A DNA stretch of 64,000 bases from Paraglaciecola sp. (lineage in GTDB: Bacteria > Pseudomonadota > Gammaproteobacteria > Enterobacterales > Alteromonadaceae): NCBI GenBank assembly GCA_009993955.1, contig JAACSL010000019.1, positions 1 to 64,000 on the forward strand, given 5' to 3'. The notes beneath the pieces were generated by a model, which had not been told where the DNA came from, did not search any database, and saw only the letters and a program-made list of their open reading frames with translations. Positions 16,781 through 25,033 of the stretch are shown piece by piece. The translations under genes and the position numbers were made by a program. Every line of letters starts with the position of its first letter. Position 1 is the first letter of the stretch.

Positions 16781-17834
16781 CTGACGACCCTTCCTCTAAA
16801 GCCAACATAGTAAGTAGCGAGGCAATATTATCGGCCAACAGCTGCGGATTTTCACAATTACAAGGCTGTAATTTAGTGGGTCTATCGCGAAACAGAGGAC
16901 TGTGTCGTTCACAAGGTGTGCGTTGATCGGTGGCAAAATCCGGCATATAACGATTGGGTTCTGCCGCGCCGCTGATCAATAACACAGGTGAACCAACATG
17001 ATTGGCTAACCAACGGCTCCCCCCCGCTTTACATACCACGATATGACTTTGCTGCATTTTGCTTAATAAGCTCTGGTAAGAGCCTTTGATTTCGCTCTCT
17101 AACCACACCTTAAAACCGCTGCGTTGCAGCGCCGCTTTGAGGGCTACACTGTGGGGATAGGCGTAACCGTCTTCCCCGACTTCTGTGCAAATACCAATAA
17201 GTGTCGGCGCTTTGGGATTAAATGGCGCCTGCTTCAGATTGATATAACTGTCCATGCGTAAATCACTGAACCCGCAGCATTGGCGTAAATAAAACTCCGG
17301 ATAACCACCGTCTGGCAGATACTGACTTTCCCACCAGCGGCTGTGCCATCGGCTCATACCAAAAAAACTGCTTTGCAGATAATTGGCGCTGACGTTGACG
17401 TAGTCTGCCTGCAGACTCTTATCTTGTACCTTGTCGAGGAGCGCTTGGATTGAAATAGACAAATAGTTGCCGCTGATGGGTTCTCCTGCGTCTTTAAGGA
17501 ATCTCGCCAGAAAACAGGGCATAAACGCAGTATCGAGGTTGATTATTTGCTGATAGCCCTCGCCAATGATTTGCTCAGCCAAACCCAAGAAGGTTTCCAT
17601 GGCCAAGAAAAAATCGTCGGGCCAGTGTTCGAGGATGTGCAACCTTACCTGAGGCTCTGCCAATTGCAGCAGTTCAGCCCCGCCACCAAAGGTTAACACC
17701 TGTAGCTCAGCTTGCCCAAACTGCTGTTTGAAAAACCTTAGGGCGGGCACACCAATGGCCCCCACATCAGCTGCGCTTAGCATTTTGATCAACAGTATTT
17801 TTTGTCTGTGTTGCTGACTTTCAGGTATGGTCAT
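16773..17834 (-). CDS. Family 9 (heptosyltransferase-like) glycosyltransferase
   Basis: A 353-residue protein opening KILLIKMLSAADVGAIGVP, followed by FFKQQFGQAELQVLTFGGG, which matches the N-terminal half of ADP-heptose:LPS heptosyltransferases (GT9). VCKAGGSRWLANHVGSPVLLISG is the C-terminal nucleotide-sugar segment. Unusually it lies between pseF and pseI, with 3- and 8-base junctions. It may act on the pseudaminic-acid-bearing glycan or the flagellin, but the donor is unknown. There is no membrane segment. Confidence 0.75.
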   Translation of the reverse strand: MTIPESQQHRQKILLIKMLSAADVGAIGVPALRFFKQQFGQAELQVLTFGGGAELLQLAEPQVRLHILEHWPDDFFLAMETFLGLAEQIIGEGYQQIINLDTAFMPCFLARFLKDAGEPISGNYLSISIQALLDKVQDKSLQADYVNVSANYLQSSFFGMSRWHSRWWESQYLPDGGYPEFYLRQCCGFSDLRMDSYINLKQAPFNPKAPTLIGICTEVGEDGYAYPHSVALKAALQRSGFKVWLESEIKGSYQSLLSKMQQSHIVVCKAGGSRWLANHVGSPVLLISGAAEPNRYMPDFATDQRTPCERHSPLFRDRPTKLQPCNCENPQLLADNIASLLTMLALEEGSSDA

Positions 17835-17837
17835 GCT

Positions 17838-18524
17838 CTATCCAATATACGCTTGGTACATCAATTCTGCCCGTTGCCAATCTTCCATGGTGTCAATATC
17901 TTGAACCAAGTAGCGGGGTAACACAACCGGGATACTGGCCGCACTGAACAGGGGTAAGGCACGCAAATAACCAGCGGTCGTGCCCCAATAAAACTGCCCT
18001 GCATCGTGATAAGCCTCTTCTAAATCTTGGGAACGTTTACCGATGTATTGTGCAAACATCGGTTCAACGCCTTGCTCAGTTAAACGCAAAGAGCGTTGAA
18101 TTGGAAAGGCGTAGCTTGTACAAGAAAACGCAAAGTCTTTATTTTTTGCAGATTTTAACGCTTCCATGCCAACTTGCAGATAATGGGCTTGTAAAAACGG
18201 GGCGGTGGCATAAATACAACAACAATACTCTGGGTTAAGCCCCTGCTGAATGGCAAACTCAATGGCATGTTGGGTAACAGGCGTTGTGCCTATGGTATCG
18301 TTGGACAAATGTTCAGGTCGCATGAACGGGATATCAGCTCCCCATTGTGTGGCAACATCGGCAATGTGCGGATCATCGGTAGACACCCAAATGTGATCAA
18401 ACAGCCCAGACTGTTTTGCCGCCTCTATGGAATAGGCCAACATCGGCTTGCCAGCAAATAATTTTATATTTTTGTGTGGGATACGTTTGCTGCCGCCACG
18501 TGCCGGGATGACGGCAATGTTCAT
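17838..18524 (-). CDS. pseF: Pseudaminic acid cytidylyltransferase
   Basis: A 228-residue CMP-sugar synthetase. IPARGGSKRIPHKNIK is the CTP-binding motif; ATAPFLQAHYL and EAYHDAGQFYWG are the sugar-binding segments typical of PseF. It activates pseudaminic acid with CTP, giving CMP-Pse, the donor for flagellin glycosylation. The end of pseC overlaps its start by 4 bases, so translation is probably coupled. Confidence 0.92.
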   Translation of the reverse strand: MNIAVIPARGGSKRIPHKNIKLFAGKPMLAYSIEAAKQSGLFDHIWVSTDDPHIADVATQWGADIPFMRPEHLSNDTIGTTPVTQHAIEFAIQQGLNPEYCCCIYATAPFLQAHYLQVGMEALKSAKNKDFAFSCTSYAFPIQRSLRLTEQGVEPMFAQYIGKRSQDLEEAYHDAGQFYWGTTAGYLRALPLFSAASIPVVLPRYLVQDIDTMEDWQRAELMYQAYIG

Positions 18525-19666
18525 CGCAATATCTCATGCAGCATTTTTATCACGTAACTCTGTTCATCTTCACTTAGCTCAGGGTAAAGCGGCAGTGTCA
18601 GGGCATTTTGATAAAAATGTTCGGCCACGGGAAAATCCCCTTGCTTAAAACCTAAGCGTTGATAATAAGGTTGCAAGTGAATAGGAATGTAATGCACGTT
18701 GACACCCACCCCGCGCTGATGCAGCGCCGCATACACATCCGCCCTAGCGTGCTGGGTTAATTCAACCATAAACAAATGCCATGCACTGCCCTGATAACTT
18801 TGCGCATCAGGCAAACGTAGTGGCAAGTCGGCCAGTGCTTCGCGATAGCGCAGGGCCAGTTTCTGGCGCGCCGTAATAAACGCATCAAGTTTGCTCAATT
18901 GGCTCAGCCCCAATGCCGCGTGAACATCGCTTAACCTGTAGTTATAACCAAGCACGACTTGTTGATAATACCAAGGTCCCTCACTGTCACCCTGCATTAA
19001 CGCTGGGTCACGTGTTGTGCCATGTTTGGCCAGAAGTTGACACTGTTGATGGTAAACCGCGGAATTAGTTAACACCGCGCCACCTTCTGCAGTGGTGATC
19101 GATTTAACCGGATGAAAACTCAGTACACACAAATCTGCATACTGGCAGCTGCCAATTTTTTTATTCTGGTAACGACCGCCGAGTCCATGTGCCGCATCTT
19201 CAATCAGTAAGATTGAATAAGGGGCGGTCAACTCTCGAATGGCCTGCATATCACAACTCAAACCAGCAAAATGCACCACGATCAGGACTTTTGGTAAACG
19301 CCCCTTGTGGCTTGCATCACCAAGTTTATTGGCTAAGGCGGCAATGTCGAGATTATGGGTAGAGGGGTCAATGTCAACAAAATCGACATCGGCACCGCAA
19401 TAGCGTGCACAGTTTGCCGACGCGACAAACGAGTTAGGCACCGTCCACACTAAATCACCAGGACCGACACCAAGGGCTAAACAAGCAATGTGCAATCCAG
19501 ATGTTGCGCTATTCACCGCCACCGCATATAGTGCTTTGGTATAGTCACATAATGCCTGTTCAAACTTTGGCACCATGGTCCCTTGGGTCAAAAATTGATG
19601 TTTGAGGACATCAATTACGCTAGCGATATCACTGTCATCAATACTATGTTTGCCGTAGGGGATCAT
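18521..19666 (-). CDS. pseC: UDP-4-keto-6-deoxy-N-acetylaltrosamine 4-aminotransferase
   Basis: A 381-residue PLP-dependent DegT/DnrJ-type aminotransferase. VLSFHPVKSITTAEGG holds the lysine that binds PLP; IEDAAHGLGGRYQNKKIG and YNYRLSDVHAALGLSQL are further family motifs. It aminates the 4-keto product of PseB. The gene follows pseB by 10 bases and overlaps pseF, in the usual order of the early pathway. Confidence 0.93.
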   Translation of the reverse strand: MIPYGKHSIDDSDIASVIDVLKHQFLTQGTMVPKFEQALCDYTKALYAVAVNSATSGLHIACLALGVGPGDLVWTVPNSFVASANCARYCGADVDFVDIDPSTHNLDIAALANKLGDASHKGRLPKVLIVVHFAGLSCDMQAIRELTAPYSILLIEDAAHGLGGRYQNKKIGSCQYADLCVLSFHPVKSITTAEGGAVLTNSAVYHQQCQLLAKHGTTRDPALMQGDSEGPWYYQQVVLGYNYRLSDVHAALGLSQLSKLDAFITARQKLALRYREALADLPLRLPDAQSYQGSAWHLFMVELTQHARADVYAALHQRGVGVNVHYIPIHLQPYYQRLGFKQGDFPVAEHFYQNALTLPLYPELSEDEQSYVIKMLHEILR

Positions 19667-19676
19667 CGCTGTTTAC

Positions 19677-20681
19677 TCATAGAGTATCTTTATCAAGTTG
19701 TTTGAGCTGTTCCACACTTAAAAAATGTGGATTAGTACCGGAGTGGTATTCAAACTTATCATCCACTGATTTGCCTGTTTCACCGAGTTTATTTTTTCGA
19801 TAATTCACGTTTTTATCGAAGAAGATAATAGCCGGGGTAATCACATAATGGTCGTCGAATTCAAGGCTATGATGTGCCATTTCTTCCGGCACCATGACTT
19901 CATGTAGTTTCTCACCTGGGCGAATGCCTATCACTTCGTATTCTCGCTCACCACTGATTGACTCAACCAAATCGAGTATACGAATTGATGGGATTTTAGG
20001 TACAAAAATTTCGCCGCCCTGCATGCGTTGGAAATTCTTGATAACAAAATCGACACCTTGGTCGAGGGTGATCCAAAAGCGGGTCATTTCCACATGCGTC
20101 ACTGGCAATGCCTTCGTACCTTTAGCCAATAATTGACGGTAAAAAGGCACCACGGAACCACGTGACCCCACCACGTTACCATAGCGCACTACAGCAAAAC
20201 GAGGCCCTGAGGCACCTGAAATATTGTTGGCTGCTACAAATAATTTGTCTGAGGCTAATTTGGTGGCGCCGTAGAGATTCACTGGGTTAGCTGCTTTGTC
20301 AGTGGATAGCGCAATAACCCGGCTGACATTAGCATCAATGGCCGCATCTATTACGTTCTGGGCCCCATTGATATTGGTTTTTATGCATTCATTAGGGTTG
20401 TATTCAGCAGCAGGCACTTGCTTTAGGGCGGCGGCATGGATAACGTAGTCAACACCGCGCATGGCACTTACCAGCCGTTCTTTATCCCGCACGTCACCGA
20501 TAAAATAACGCATACTGGGGTGAGCATGGGTTTGTTGCATCTCAAATTGCTTAAGTTCATCACGGGAATAAATAATGACTTTTTTAGGTTGATAATATGT
20601 GGTGATGTGTTCCACAAAGCGCTTACCAAAAGAGCCTGTACCACCGGTAATCAAAATAACTTTATTATTAAACACGGTCAC
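19677..20681 (-). CDS. pseB: UDP-N-acetylglucosamine 4,6-dehydratase (5-inverting)
   Basis: A 334-residue SDR-fold enzyme with an N-terminal NAD(P)-binding GGTGSFGKRFVEH, a YGATKLASDK active-site region preceded by LSTDKAANPVN, and IRPGEKLHEVMVPEE near the C-terminus, all diagnostic of PseB/FlaA1. It carries out the first step from UDP-GlcNAc to pseudaminic acid. It begins only 36 bases after the flagellar fliT-like gene, so the glycan genes may be co-transcribed with the filament chaperones. Confidence 0.94.
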   Translation of the reverse strand: MTVFNNKVILITGGTGSFGKRFVEHITTYYQPKKVIIYSRDELKQFEMQQTHAHPSMRYFIGDVRDKERLVSAMRGVDYVIHAAALKQVPAAEYNPNECIKTNINGAQNVIDAAIDANVSRVIALSTDKAANPVNLYGATKLASDKLFVAANNISGASGPRFAVVRYGNVVGSRGSVVPFYRQLLAKGTKALPVTHVEMTRFWITLDQGVDFVIKNFQRMQGGEIFVPKIPSIRILDLVESISGEREYEVIGIRPGEKLHEVMVPEEMAHHSLEFDDHYVITPAIIFFDKNVNYRKNKLGETGKSVDDKFEYHSGTNPHFLSVEQLKQLDKDTL

Positions 20682-20717
20682 CTCTTCACTATTATGCCTA
20701 TTCAGCCAGGCTTTTTA

Positions 20718-21026
20718 TTATTTGTATTTTTTAACAGCCTTGCGACCTCGGATTAAGTCGCTGAGTTGTTTTAATGACACTTTTGCCAAGTTTTTTGTAT
20801 AAGCAACTAATACGCCATTCACGTCAAGCTCCGCTTTTGCAAAGGCTTTTTGTTGGGTTTTGTTACAGGCTTCAAGATGAGTTTGGATGATGACGTCACG
20901 TTTTTCAACGAGCTCAAGCAATGTCATTTCATCGATGGGAGATGCTTCGAAGAGCTCAGACAACTGCTGATTGAGCTCTTTCAGATTGGCTGGTGTAAGA
21001 GAATGGTCTAAGGTAAGTTTTTTCAA
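20718..21026 (-). CDS. FliT/FlaI-like flagellar protein
   Basis: A 102-residue, mostly helical protein with no clear motif. It starts MKKLTLDHSLTPANL and overlaps the fliS stop by 4 bases. Its place right after fliD and fliS is that of FliT in enterics and FlaI in Vibrio, which chaperone the cap protein or tune flagellar transcription. Assignment rests on position, size and helical character rather than on strong similarity. Confidence 0.55.
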   Translation of the reverse strand: MKKLTLDHSLTPANLKELNQQLSELFEASPIDEMTLLELVEKRDVIIQTHLEACNKTQQKAFAKAELDVNGVLVAYTKNLAKVSLKQLSDLIRGRKAVKKYK

Positions 21027-21454
21027 ACGGCCGCTTGTCGTTTTTGCCTCTGCATTTCATAAGCCTCTTGTTTGGCAGACTCAGGAATTTGTGACCAGGC
21101 ACTCTTAATGGGTGAGAGTAGATTAATCACTTCATCCAATATCTTCAAGCTATTCTGCACACTGGCATCGATGAGGCGTTGCAGCATGTAGTCATACAAC
21201 GCGTACAAATTTGCCGAAATATCCCCACCGGCTTCCATGTCTAAAGTGTCACGCAATGATACGATAATCGCGGTAGCTCGGGACAAATGCTCGGCTTTAA
21301 ATTCATAGTCTTTGCGTTCCATACAGCCCTTTGCATATGCCATACGGTCAAGTGCACCTTGCATCAACATCAAGGTCAGTTTGTGCGGGTCAGCATGGGC
21401 AACATCTTGTTTAATATTGCCCTTCTTGTATGCATTAATACCTTTTAACGTCAC
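21023..21454 (-). CDS. fliS: Flagellin export chaperone FliS
   Basis: A 143-residue helical protein with INAYKKGNIKQDVAHADPHK and LTLMLMQGALDRMAYAKGCM, the FliS family opening, then YALYDYMLQRLIDAS. FliS binds the C-terminus of flagellin and stops early polymerisation in the cytoplasm. It lies between fliD and the fliT-like gene. Given four flagellins here, it probably serves them all. Confidence 0.92.
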   Translation of the reverse strand: MTLKGINAYKKGNIKQDVAHADPHKLTLMLMQGALDRMAYAKGCMERKDYEFKAEHLSRATAIIVSLRDTLDMEAGGDISANLYALYDYMLQRLIDASVQNSLKILDEVINLLSPIKSAWSQIPESAKQEAYEMQRQKRQAAV

Positions 21455-21482
21455 GATCTACACCTTTTCACTACGTGTCATT

Positions 21483-22943
21483 TCAATTGCCTAACATGGC
21501 GATTAGCGCTGAGCCCGTTTGATTAAGTTTTGCAACTGTCTGATCAAGCCCTAAATACTTATCACGCAATATTTGCTCATAACTCGACATTCTTAACTCA
21601 AATTGCTCTCGCTCATCTGCCAACAAATCTTTTTGATCTTTAACCGACCGTTCGCGACTGCTGAGTAAACCACTATACGAGGTATATTCTTTCAGATACT
21701 CGTAAAGCCGTTTGCCGATGCCTTGGTCTTCATCGGTAAATAATTTGGCAATTTCATCAAAATTATCTTCCAACGCACTTTTTAATCGGTCTTCACCGCT
21801 GCCAAATCCATATTTATCATTGGCACTAATTTCCAAGTCACCATCATCGTTGAATTCCAAACCCAGTTGGAAGATAGTGCCCAAAGAAGACCCGGATACA
21901 GCAGAACCGACAATGGAGGACAATCCTTGTTGAATACCACGGATCATAAAATCACCGGCTAAGGCACCATCGTCTTCTAATTCAGATAAACCGTATTTGG
22001 TTAAGGCGGTCATTTCTTTGTTTAGTGCATTGAAGTTGTCGACAAAATCACGGATTTTTTTATCAATACCTTCCGTGTCAAAGCCAATTTTCAAGGTTGA
22101 CTTTTTGAATGTTACGCCATCACCTTCCAACTCTGAGACCTCGGAAGCGGTAAAAGACACGTTGGCAATGGTATTTTTGAATTCGTTAGTTGAACTCTCA
22201 ACGTCAATACCATCAATTGATGCTTTGGCGTTTTGTGCAGACACTTTTGGGCTTAGGTAGGTAGCTGTTTCCGTAGAATCAGTGGTGGAGACACGATCTA
22301 ACTCAGCCAAGTTGTTATTGTTCACCACCACTAAATCTTTGCCGGCCCCAGTGATGGAAGAACTGAATACCAAGCGCGCGCCGCCATCTGCCGTACCGGT
22401 ATCAATAATACTTGATGTCACACCAAAATTATTGGCTGACGCATTGATTTTTGAACTCAACTGTTGAAGCGTCATGCCAGCCGTTACATTGATTGAAAAT
22501 GTATTGGTGGTGCTTGGGATCTTAAAAGTCAATGACCCCGAGCCTGAGCTCAACACGGTGGACGTTGAACTCGCAAATCCCCCATCAACCGCTTTGGCGG
22601 TTTCTATTCGACTACCACTTGCGAGCTGCGAAATAGCGATTTTATAACTGCCTTCCACCGCAGAATTAGCAGCCTCTGCGGTAAAGGGTTCAACACTTTC
22701 ACTTGGATTCTGGATAGTAGGCTCACGCCCACGCAATGCTGTATCACTGCGTAGTTCATCCACTGAATCGAGAAAATCTTTCATTTTCGATTTCAGTTTG
22801 CCAATACTTGATATCTCAGCATCAAAAGACGCATCCTTAGCATCGAGTCTATCTTGTTTTGGTTTACGCTCTGCACTAAGCAGTTGTGTCACCAAACTTT
22901 CAAGATCTAAACCTGACCCAACTCCAAGTGACTGAATTGACAT
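21483..22943 (-). CDS. fliD: Flagellar hook-associated protein 2 (filament cap)
   Basis: A 486-residue protein. The N-terminus (SLGVGSGLDLESLVTQLLSA) and the coiled-coil C-terminus (residues ~430-486, ending LNQTGSALIAMLGN) are typical of FliD, whose pentamer caps the growing filament. The middle part has the Ser/Thr-rich FliD domain. It is preceded by flaG and followed by fliS. Confidence 0.95.
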   Translation of the reverse strand: MSIQSLGVGSGLDLESLVTQLLSAERKPKQDRLDAKDASFDAEISSIGKLKSKMKDFLDSVDELRSDTALRGREPTIQNPSESVEPFTAEAANSAVEGSYKIAISQLASGSRIETAKAVDGGFASSTSTVLSSGSGSLTFKIPSTTNTFSINVTAGMTLQQLSSKINASANNFGVTSSIIDTGTADGGARLVFSSSITGAGKDLVVVNNNNLAELDRVSTTDSTETATYLSPKVSAQNAKASIDGIDVESSTNEFKNTIANVSFTASEVSELEGDGVTFKKSTLKIGFDTEGIDKKIRDFVDNFNALNKEMTALTKYGLSELEDDGALAGDFMIRGIQQGLSSIVGSAVSGSSLGTIFQLGLEFNDDGDLEISANDKYGFGSGEDRLKSALEDNFDEIAKLFTDEDQGIGKRLYEYLKEYTSYSGLLSSRERSVKDQKDLLADEREQFELRMSSYEQILRDKYLGLDQTVAKLNQTGSALIAMLGN

Positions 22944-22960
22944 TGGAAACCTCTCGCTAA

Positions 22961-23359
22961 CTAAACCTGTTTACTAAAAAGAATGCCTACAGTATTGCCT
23001 AATTCAGACTGTAGATCACGCAAACGTTCAGATAGTTTCAGCACCTCTTCGGTGGGAATCTGGCGAATAACTTCTCCGGATTCTGCATCAGTGACTTTGA
23101 CGACTGGACGTTCACTACTCTCATCAAAGGAGAAATTTAGCTGCCTGTTACTGGCCTTAGCAAACTCACTTAAGCCATCTACCGCTTGCTGAATGTCTGA
23201 CGTTGAAATCTTACTTTGAATCTTAGCAAGGTTATCGGCGTTTTCTGTTTTATCTTTAACGGTGTCTTGCTTTACGTTGTAGCTTAGGCCAATGACATCG
23301 CGTTCGGCGTACTTCGATACTGCAAGATTGTTACCACTTTGTGAGAAATTAATCTCCAT
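22961..23359 (-). CDS. flaG: FlaG family flagellar protein
   Basis: About 132 residues from the ATG at 23359 (MEINFSQSGN), chosen because a GGAGGTG ribosome binding site lies seven bases upstream. The second half, LNFSFDESSERPVVKVTDA followed by SGEVIRQIPTEEVLKLSERL, is the FlaG signature. FlaG limits filament length or affects flagellin incorporation in Vibrio and Campylobacter. It sits between flagellin 1 and fliD, the usual polar flagellar arrangement. Confidence 0.9.
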   Translation of the reverse strand: MEINFSQSGNNLAVSKYAERDVIGLSYNVKQDTVKDKTENADNLAKIQSKISTSDIQQAVDGLSEFAKASNRQLNFSFDESSERPVVKVTDAESGEVIRQIPTEEVLKLSERLRDLQSELGNTVGILFSKQV

Positions 23360-23436
23360 CTTACACCTCCACAAGGCAAAGAGTCAGCACTAAGCAACTA
23401 GCGCTAACCCTTTCAACCAATAAAATACGTTCAAAC

Positions 23437-24261
23437 TTAGCCCAGCAACGATAACGCAGCTTGTGGACGTTGGTTTGCCTGACTCAATACAGACAATGAT
23501 GCTTGCTGCACGATTTGATTTCGAGTCAACTCCGCCGTTTCTGCAGCGAAATCGGTATCCCGAATTTGCGAACGCGCCGCCGCAATATTTTCAGAAATAT
23601 TGCTCAAGTTACGGATCGTTGATTGGAAGCGGTTTTGCAAGGCACCCAAATCAGCACGTACCGCGCCGATGGTTGAAATAGCGGCATCGATGGTTGTTAA
23701 CGCGCCTGATGCGCCTGATGCAGTCGAAATATCAGCCGTACCTAAACTCAAACCAGACGTACCATAGCCACCCGTCTGATTCAGAGATATGGCAATCGTT
23801 TGCCCACCATTCGCACCCACAAGGAACGTGGCAGAAAAAGCTCCCGTTAAAATATCAGTCTTACCAAACTGAGTGTCAGAAGCAATACGCGATATTTCCA
23901 ATTTTAATGCCGACACTTCTTTTTGCAGAGCAGCACGGTCAGACGAAGAGTTGATACCGTTTTGCGATTGCACGGCAAGTACGCGAATACGCTGTAATGA
24001 CGCGGTAACTTCTGATAGTGCACCTTCTGCGGTTTGTGACAGTGAAATGGCATCATTGGCATTTCTAACGGCTTGATTAAGCCCTTGTACTTGAGTAGTC
24101 AACCGATCTGAAATTTGTAAGCCAGCAGCATCATCAGCAGCGCGGTTTATGCGAAAACCAGATGAAAGTCTTTCAAACGACGTGCTAAGTGCTTGCCCAG
24201 AATTAAATAACTGACGCTGTGCATTCAACGACGACACGTTAGTGTTTACATATAAGCCCAT
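23437..24261 (-). CDS. Flagellin 1 (class A)
   Basis: A 274-residue flagellin beginning MGLYVNTNVSSLNAQRQLFN and ending SQANQRPQAALSLLG. Only the conserved D0 and D1 regions are present, with a short central segment. It forms the filament and is exported by the flagellar type III system. It resembles flagellin 4 more than flagellins 2 and 3 (MGL start, AALSLLG end). A sigma-28 promoter lies at 24438-24464, and the ~170-base leader contains three hairpins. The ribosome binding site is CAGGAGGT. Confidence 0.97.
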   Translation of the reverse strand: MGLYVNTNVSSLNAQRQLFNSGQALSTSFERLSSGFRINRAADDAAGLQISDRLTTQVQGLNQAVRNANDAISLSQTAEGALSEVTASLQRIRVLAVQSQNGINSSSDRAALQKEVSALKLEISRIASDTQFGKTDILTGAFSATFLVGANGGQTIAISLNQTGGYGTSGLSLGTADISTASGASGALTTIDAAISTIGAVRADLGALQNRFQSTIRNLSNISENIAAARSQIRDTDFAAETAELTRNQIVQQASLSVLSQANQRPQAALSLLG

Positions 24262-24329
24262 AAATAACCTCCTGAAAACTTATCTCTAGCAATGATCACT
24301 AGACTACTTGATAAGTTTGCCTCAATTTC

Positions 24330-24430
24330 AATGTTAAACAGGCCTCCCCGTTTAACACCGCCTCACTTCATTTCAGTTTGGTACCTCTACCCTACTGAAC
24401 ACTAAAAGCAATCACTTGGAATGCCCCTCA
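24330..24430 (-). promoter_or_regulatory. Structured 5' leader of flagellin 1
   Basis: On the minus strand the untranslated leader between the sigma-28 promoter and the start codon holds a GTTAAAC/GTTTAAC hairpin with the loop GGGGAGGCCT and a TTCAGT/ACTGAA hairpin with a loop that contains AGGGTAGAGG. A third AACTTATC/GATAAGTT pair lies nearer the start codon. G-rich, GGA-bearing loops are the type of site bound by CsrA/RsmA; this is a suggestion, not a demonstration. Confidence 0.45.
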
Positions 24431-24437
24431 ACTAAAG

Positions 24438-24464
24438 CTATCGGCAGAAACTTTACGACCTTTA
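24438..24464 (-). promoter_or_regulatory. Sigma-28 (FliA) promoter of flagellin 1
   Basis: On the minus strand TAAAGGTC is followed by 11 bases and GCCGATAG. This matches the FliA consensus TAAAGTTT-N11-GCCGATAA in both boxes and spacing. It lies about 175 bases upstream of the flagellin 1 start. Confidence 0.85.
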
Positions 24465-24571
24465 ATTTTTTTTGAAATATTTTTCAATTTTTTTAGCAAG
24501 GCTATTTGGCTTTGTAAAAATGAAGTGCTCTAGCGCATATTGCTAAATAAAAAATGACACCATCAATAAAG

Positions 24572-24587
24572 TGGCACACAACATGCT
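24572..24587 (+). promoter_or_regulatory. Sigma-54-like promoter on the plus strand, before stem-loop copy 1
   Basis: TGGCACACAACATGCT has GG and GC exactly 12 bases apart and matches the -24 box fully and the -12 box in ATGCT. It points along the plus strand, opposite to the flagellins, and the stem-loop at 24634-24708 begins about 49 bases after its -12 box. No coding gene lies downstream on this strand, so it would drive a noncoding RNA. Confidence 0.4.
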
Positions 24588-24597
24588 AAATCGTTTG

Positions 24598-24722
24598 GGC
24601 ATTCACACAGCAAATGAATGCAAAAGAGTTTCTGTCCGACTGGCAAGGTTAGAGATGAATACTGGCCTCTCAACCAAACTTCTACACTCTCAGTCTTGTC
24701 GGTTGGACGTTTTATTATTCCC
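24598..24722 (+). ncRNA. Candidate small RNA: stem-loop copy 1 of the flagellin intergenic family
   Basis: The segment 24634-24708 folds into a 14-bp stem (GTCCGACTGGCAAG against CTTGTCGGTTGGAC). Read as plus-strand RNA all 14 positions pair, with three G-U pairs; read as minus-strand RNA those three would be A-C mismatches. The stem is followed by GTTTTATTATT on the plus strand. The 35-base loop segment at 24662-24696 is identical to that in copy 2. Ends are guessed from the promoter-like element and the T-rich tail. Strand and existence need experimental support. Confidence 0.4.
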
Positions 24723-24791
24723 TCATTCGTATGGGCAATAAATAAGAAAAATATATGCGAGCTAGGTAATGCCTCTGCACGACGCATAAAT

Positions 24792-24820
24792 AAAAAAGGC
24801 CCGGGCAAAAGACCCGAGCC
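24792..24820 (-). terminator. Rho-independent terminator, minus strand
   Basis: Read on the minus strand, GGCTCGGGT and GCCCGGGCC pair around a short loop, with a U-G pair that favours this strand, and are followed by six T. The hairpin at 24824-24848 stands immediately before it. No coding gene ends nearby (flagellin 2 already has a terminator at 25003-25030), so it may end a separate noncoding transcript. Confidence 0.7.
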
Positions 24821-24823
24821 AAC

Positions 24824-24848
24824 TTGCTCACGTTAGGAGATGGAGCAA
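24824..24848 (-). ncRNA. Terminator-linked hairpin with an anti-Shine-Dalgarno loop, copy b
   Basis: On the minus strand TTGCTC and GAGCAA close a 13-base loop CATCTCCTAACGT. The loop is complementary to CGTTAGGAGA at the flagellin 3 ribosome binding site (10 bases) and to GTTAGGAGA at that of flagellin 2 (9 bases). The copy at 25034-25058 has the same stem and nearly the same loop. Both stand directly before a terminator, a typical layout for the 3' part of a small RNA. Confidence 0.4.
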
Positions 24849-24858
24849 AGACGGTTTC

Positions 24859-24935
24859 TGTTCAACTAGTAAGGCAGGGCGTAAATTCTGGCCTCTCAAC
24901 CAAACTTCTACACTCTCAGTCTGGCTAGTTGAACA
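24859..24935 (+). repeat. Stem-loop copy 2 of the flagellin intergenic family
   Basis: An 11-bp perfect stem (TGTTCAACTAG with CTAGTTGAACA) encloses the same 35-base loop segment (24888-24922) as copy 1, while the stem sequence differs on both arms. Paired changes with a conserved loop point to selection for structure. On the plus strand the stem is followed by TTTTATAC. Only a weak sigma-54-like element (24752-24770) is seen before it on the plus strand; on the minus strand TATAAAAT precedes it. Confidence 0.6.
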
Positions 24936-25002
24936 TTTTATACAGCATCAGTGCCACCGAAGCACTTTGCTAAATTATAGACGATTGCATGTAACGTGCT
25001 GG

Positions 25003-25030
25003 AAAAAAGGCCGGGGCATGGACCCCGACC
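25003..25030 (-). terminator. Rho-independent terminator after flagellin 2
   Basis: Minus strand: GGTCGGGG pairs with CCCCGGCC and is followed by six T. It lies about 200 bases after the flagellin 2 stop codon, giving that message a long structured 3' untranslated region. Confidence 0.75.
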
Positions 25031-25033
25031 AAC

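Noticed and set aside
24563-24808. 81-codon minus-strand frame between flagellins 1 and 2
   Set aside because: It covers the stem-loop and terminator elements and has no protein-like features.
24859-24945. Sigma-70 promoter (TATAAAAT) giving a minus-strand small RNA from stem-loop copy 2
   Set aside because: A suitable -35 box is not evident, and G-U versus A-C patterns in the stems favour the plus strand; left open rather than called.
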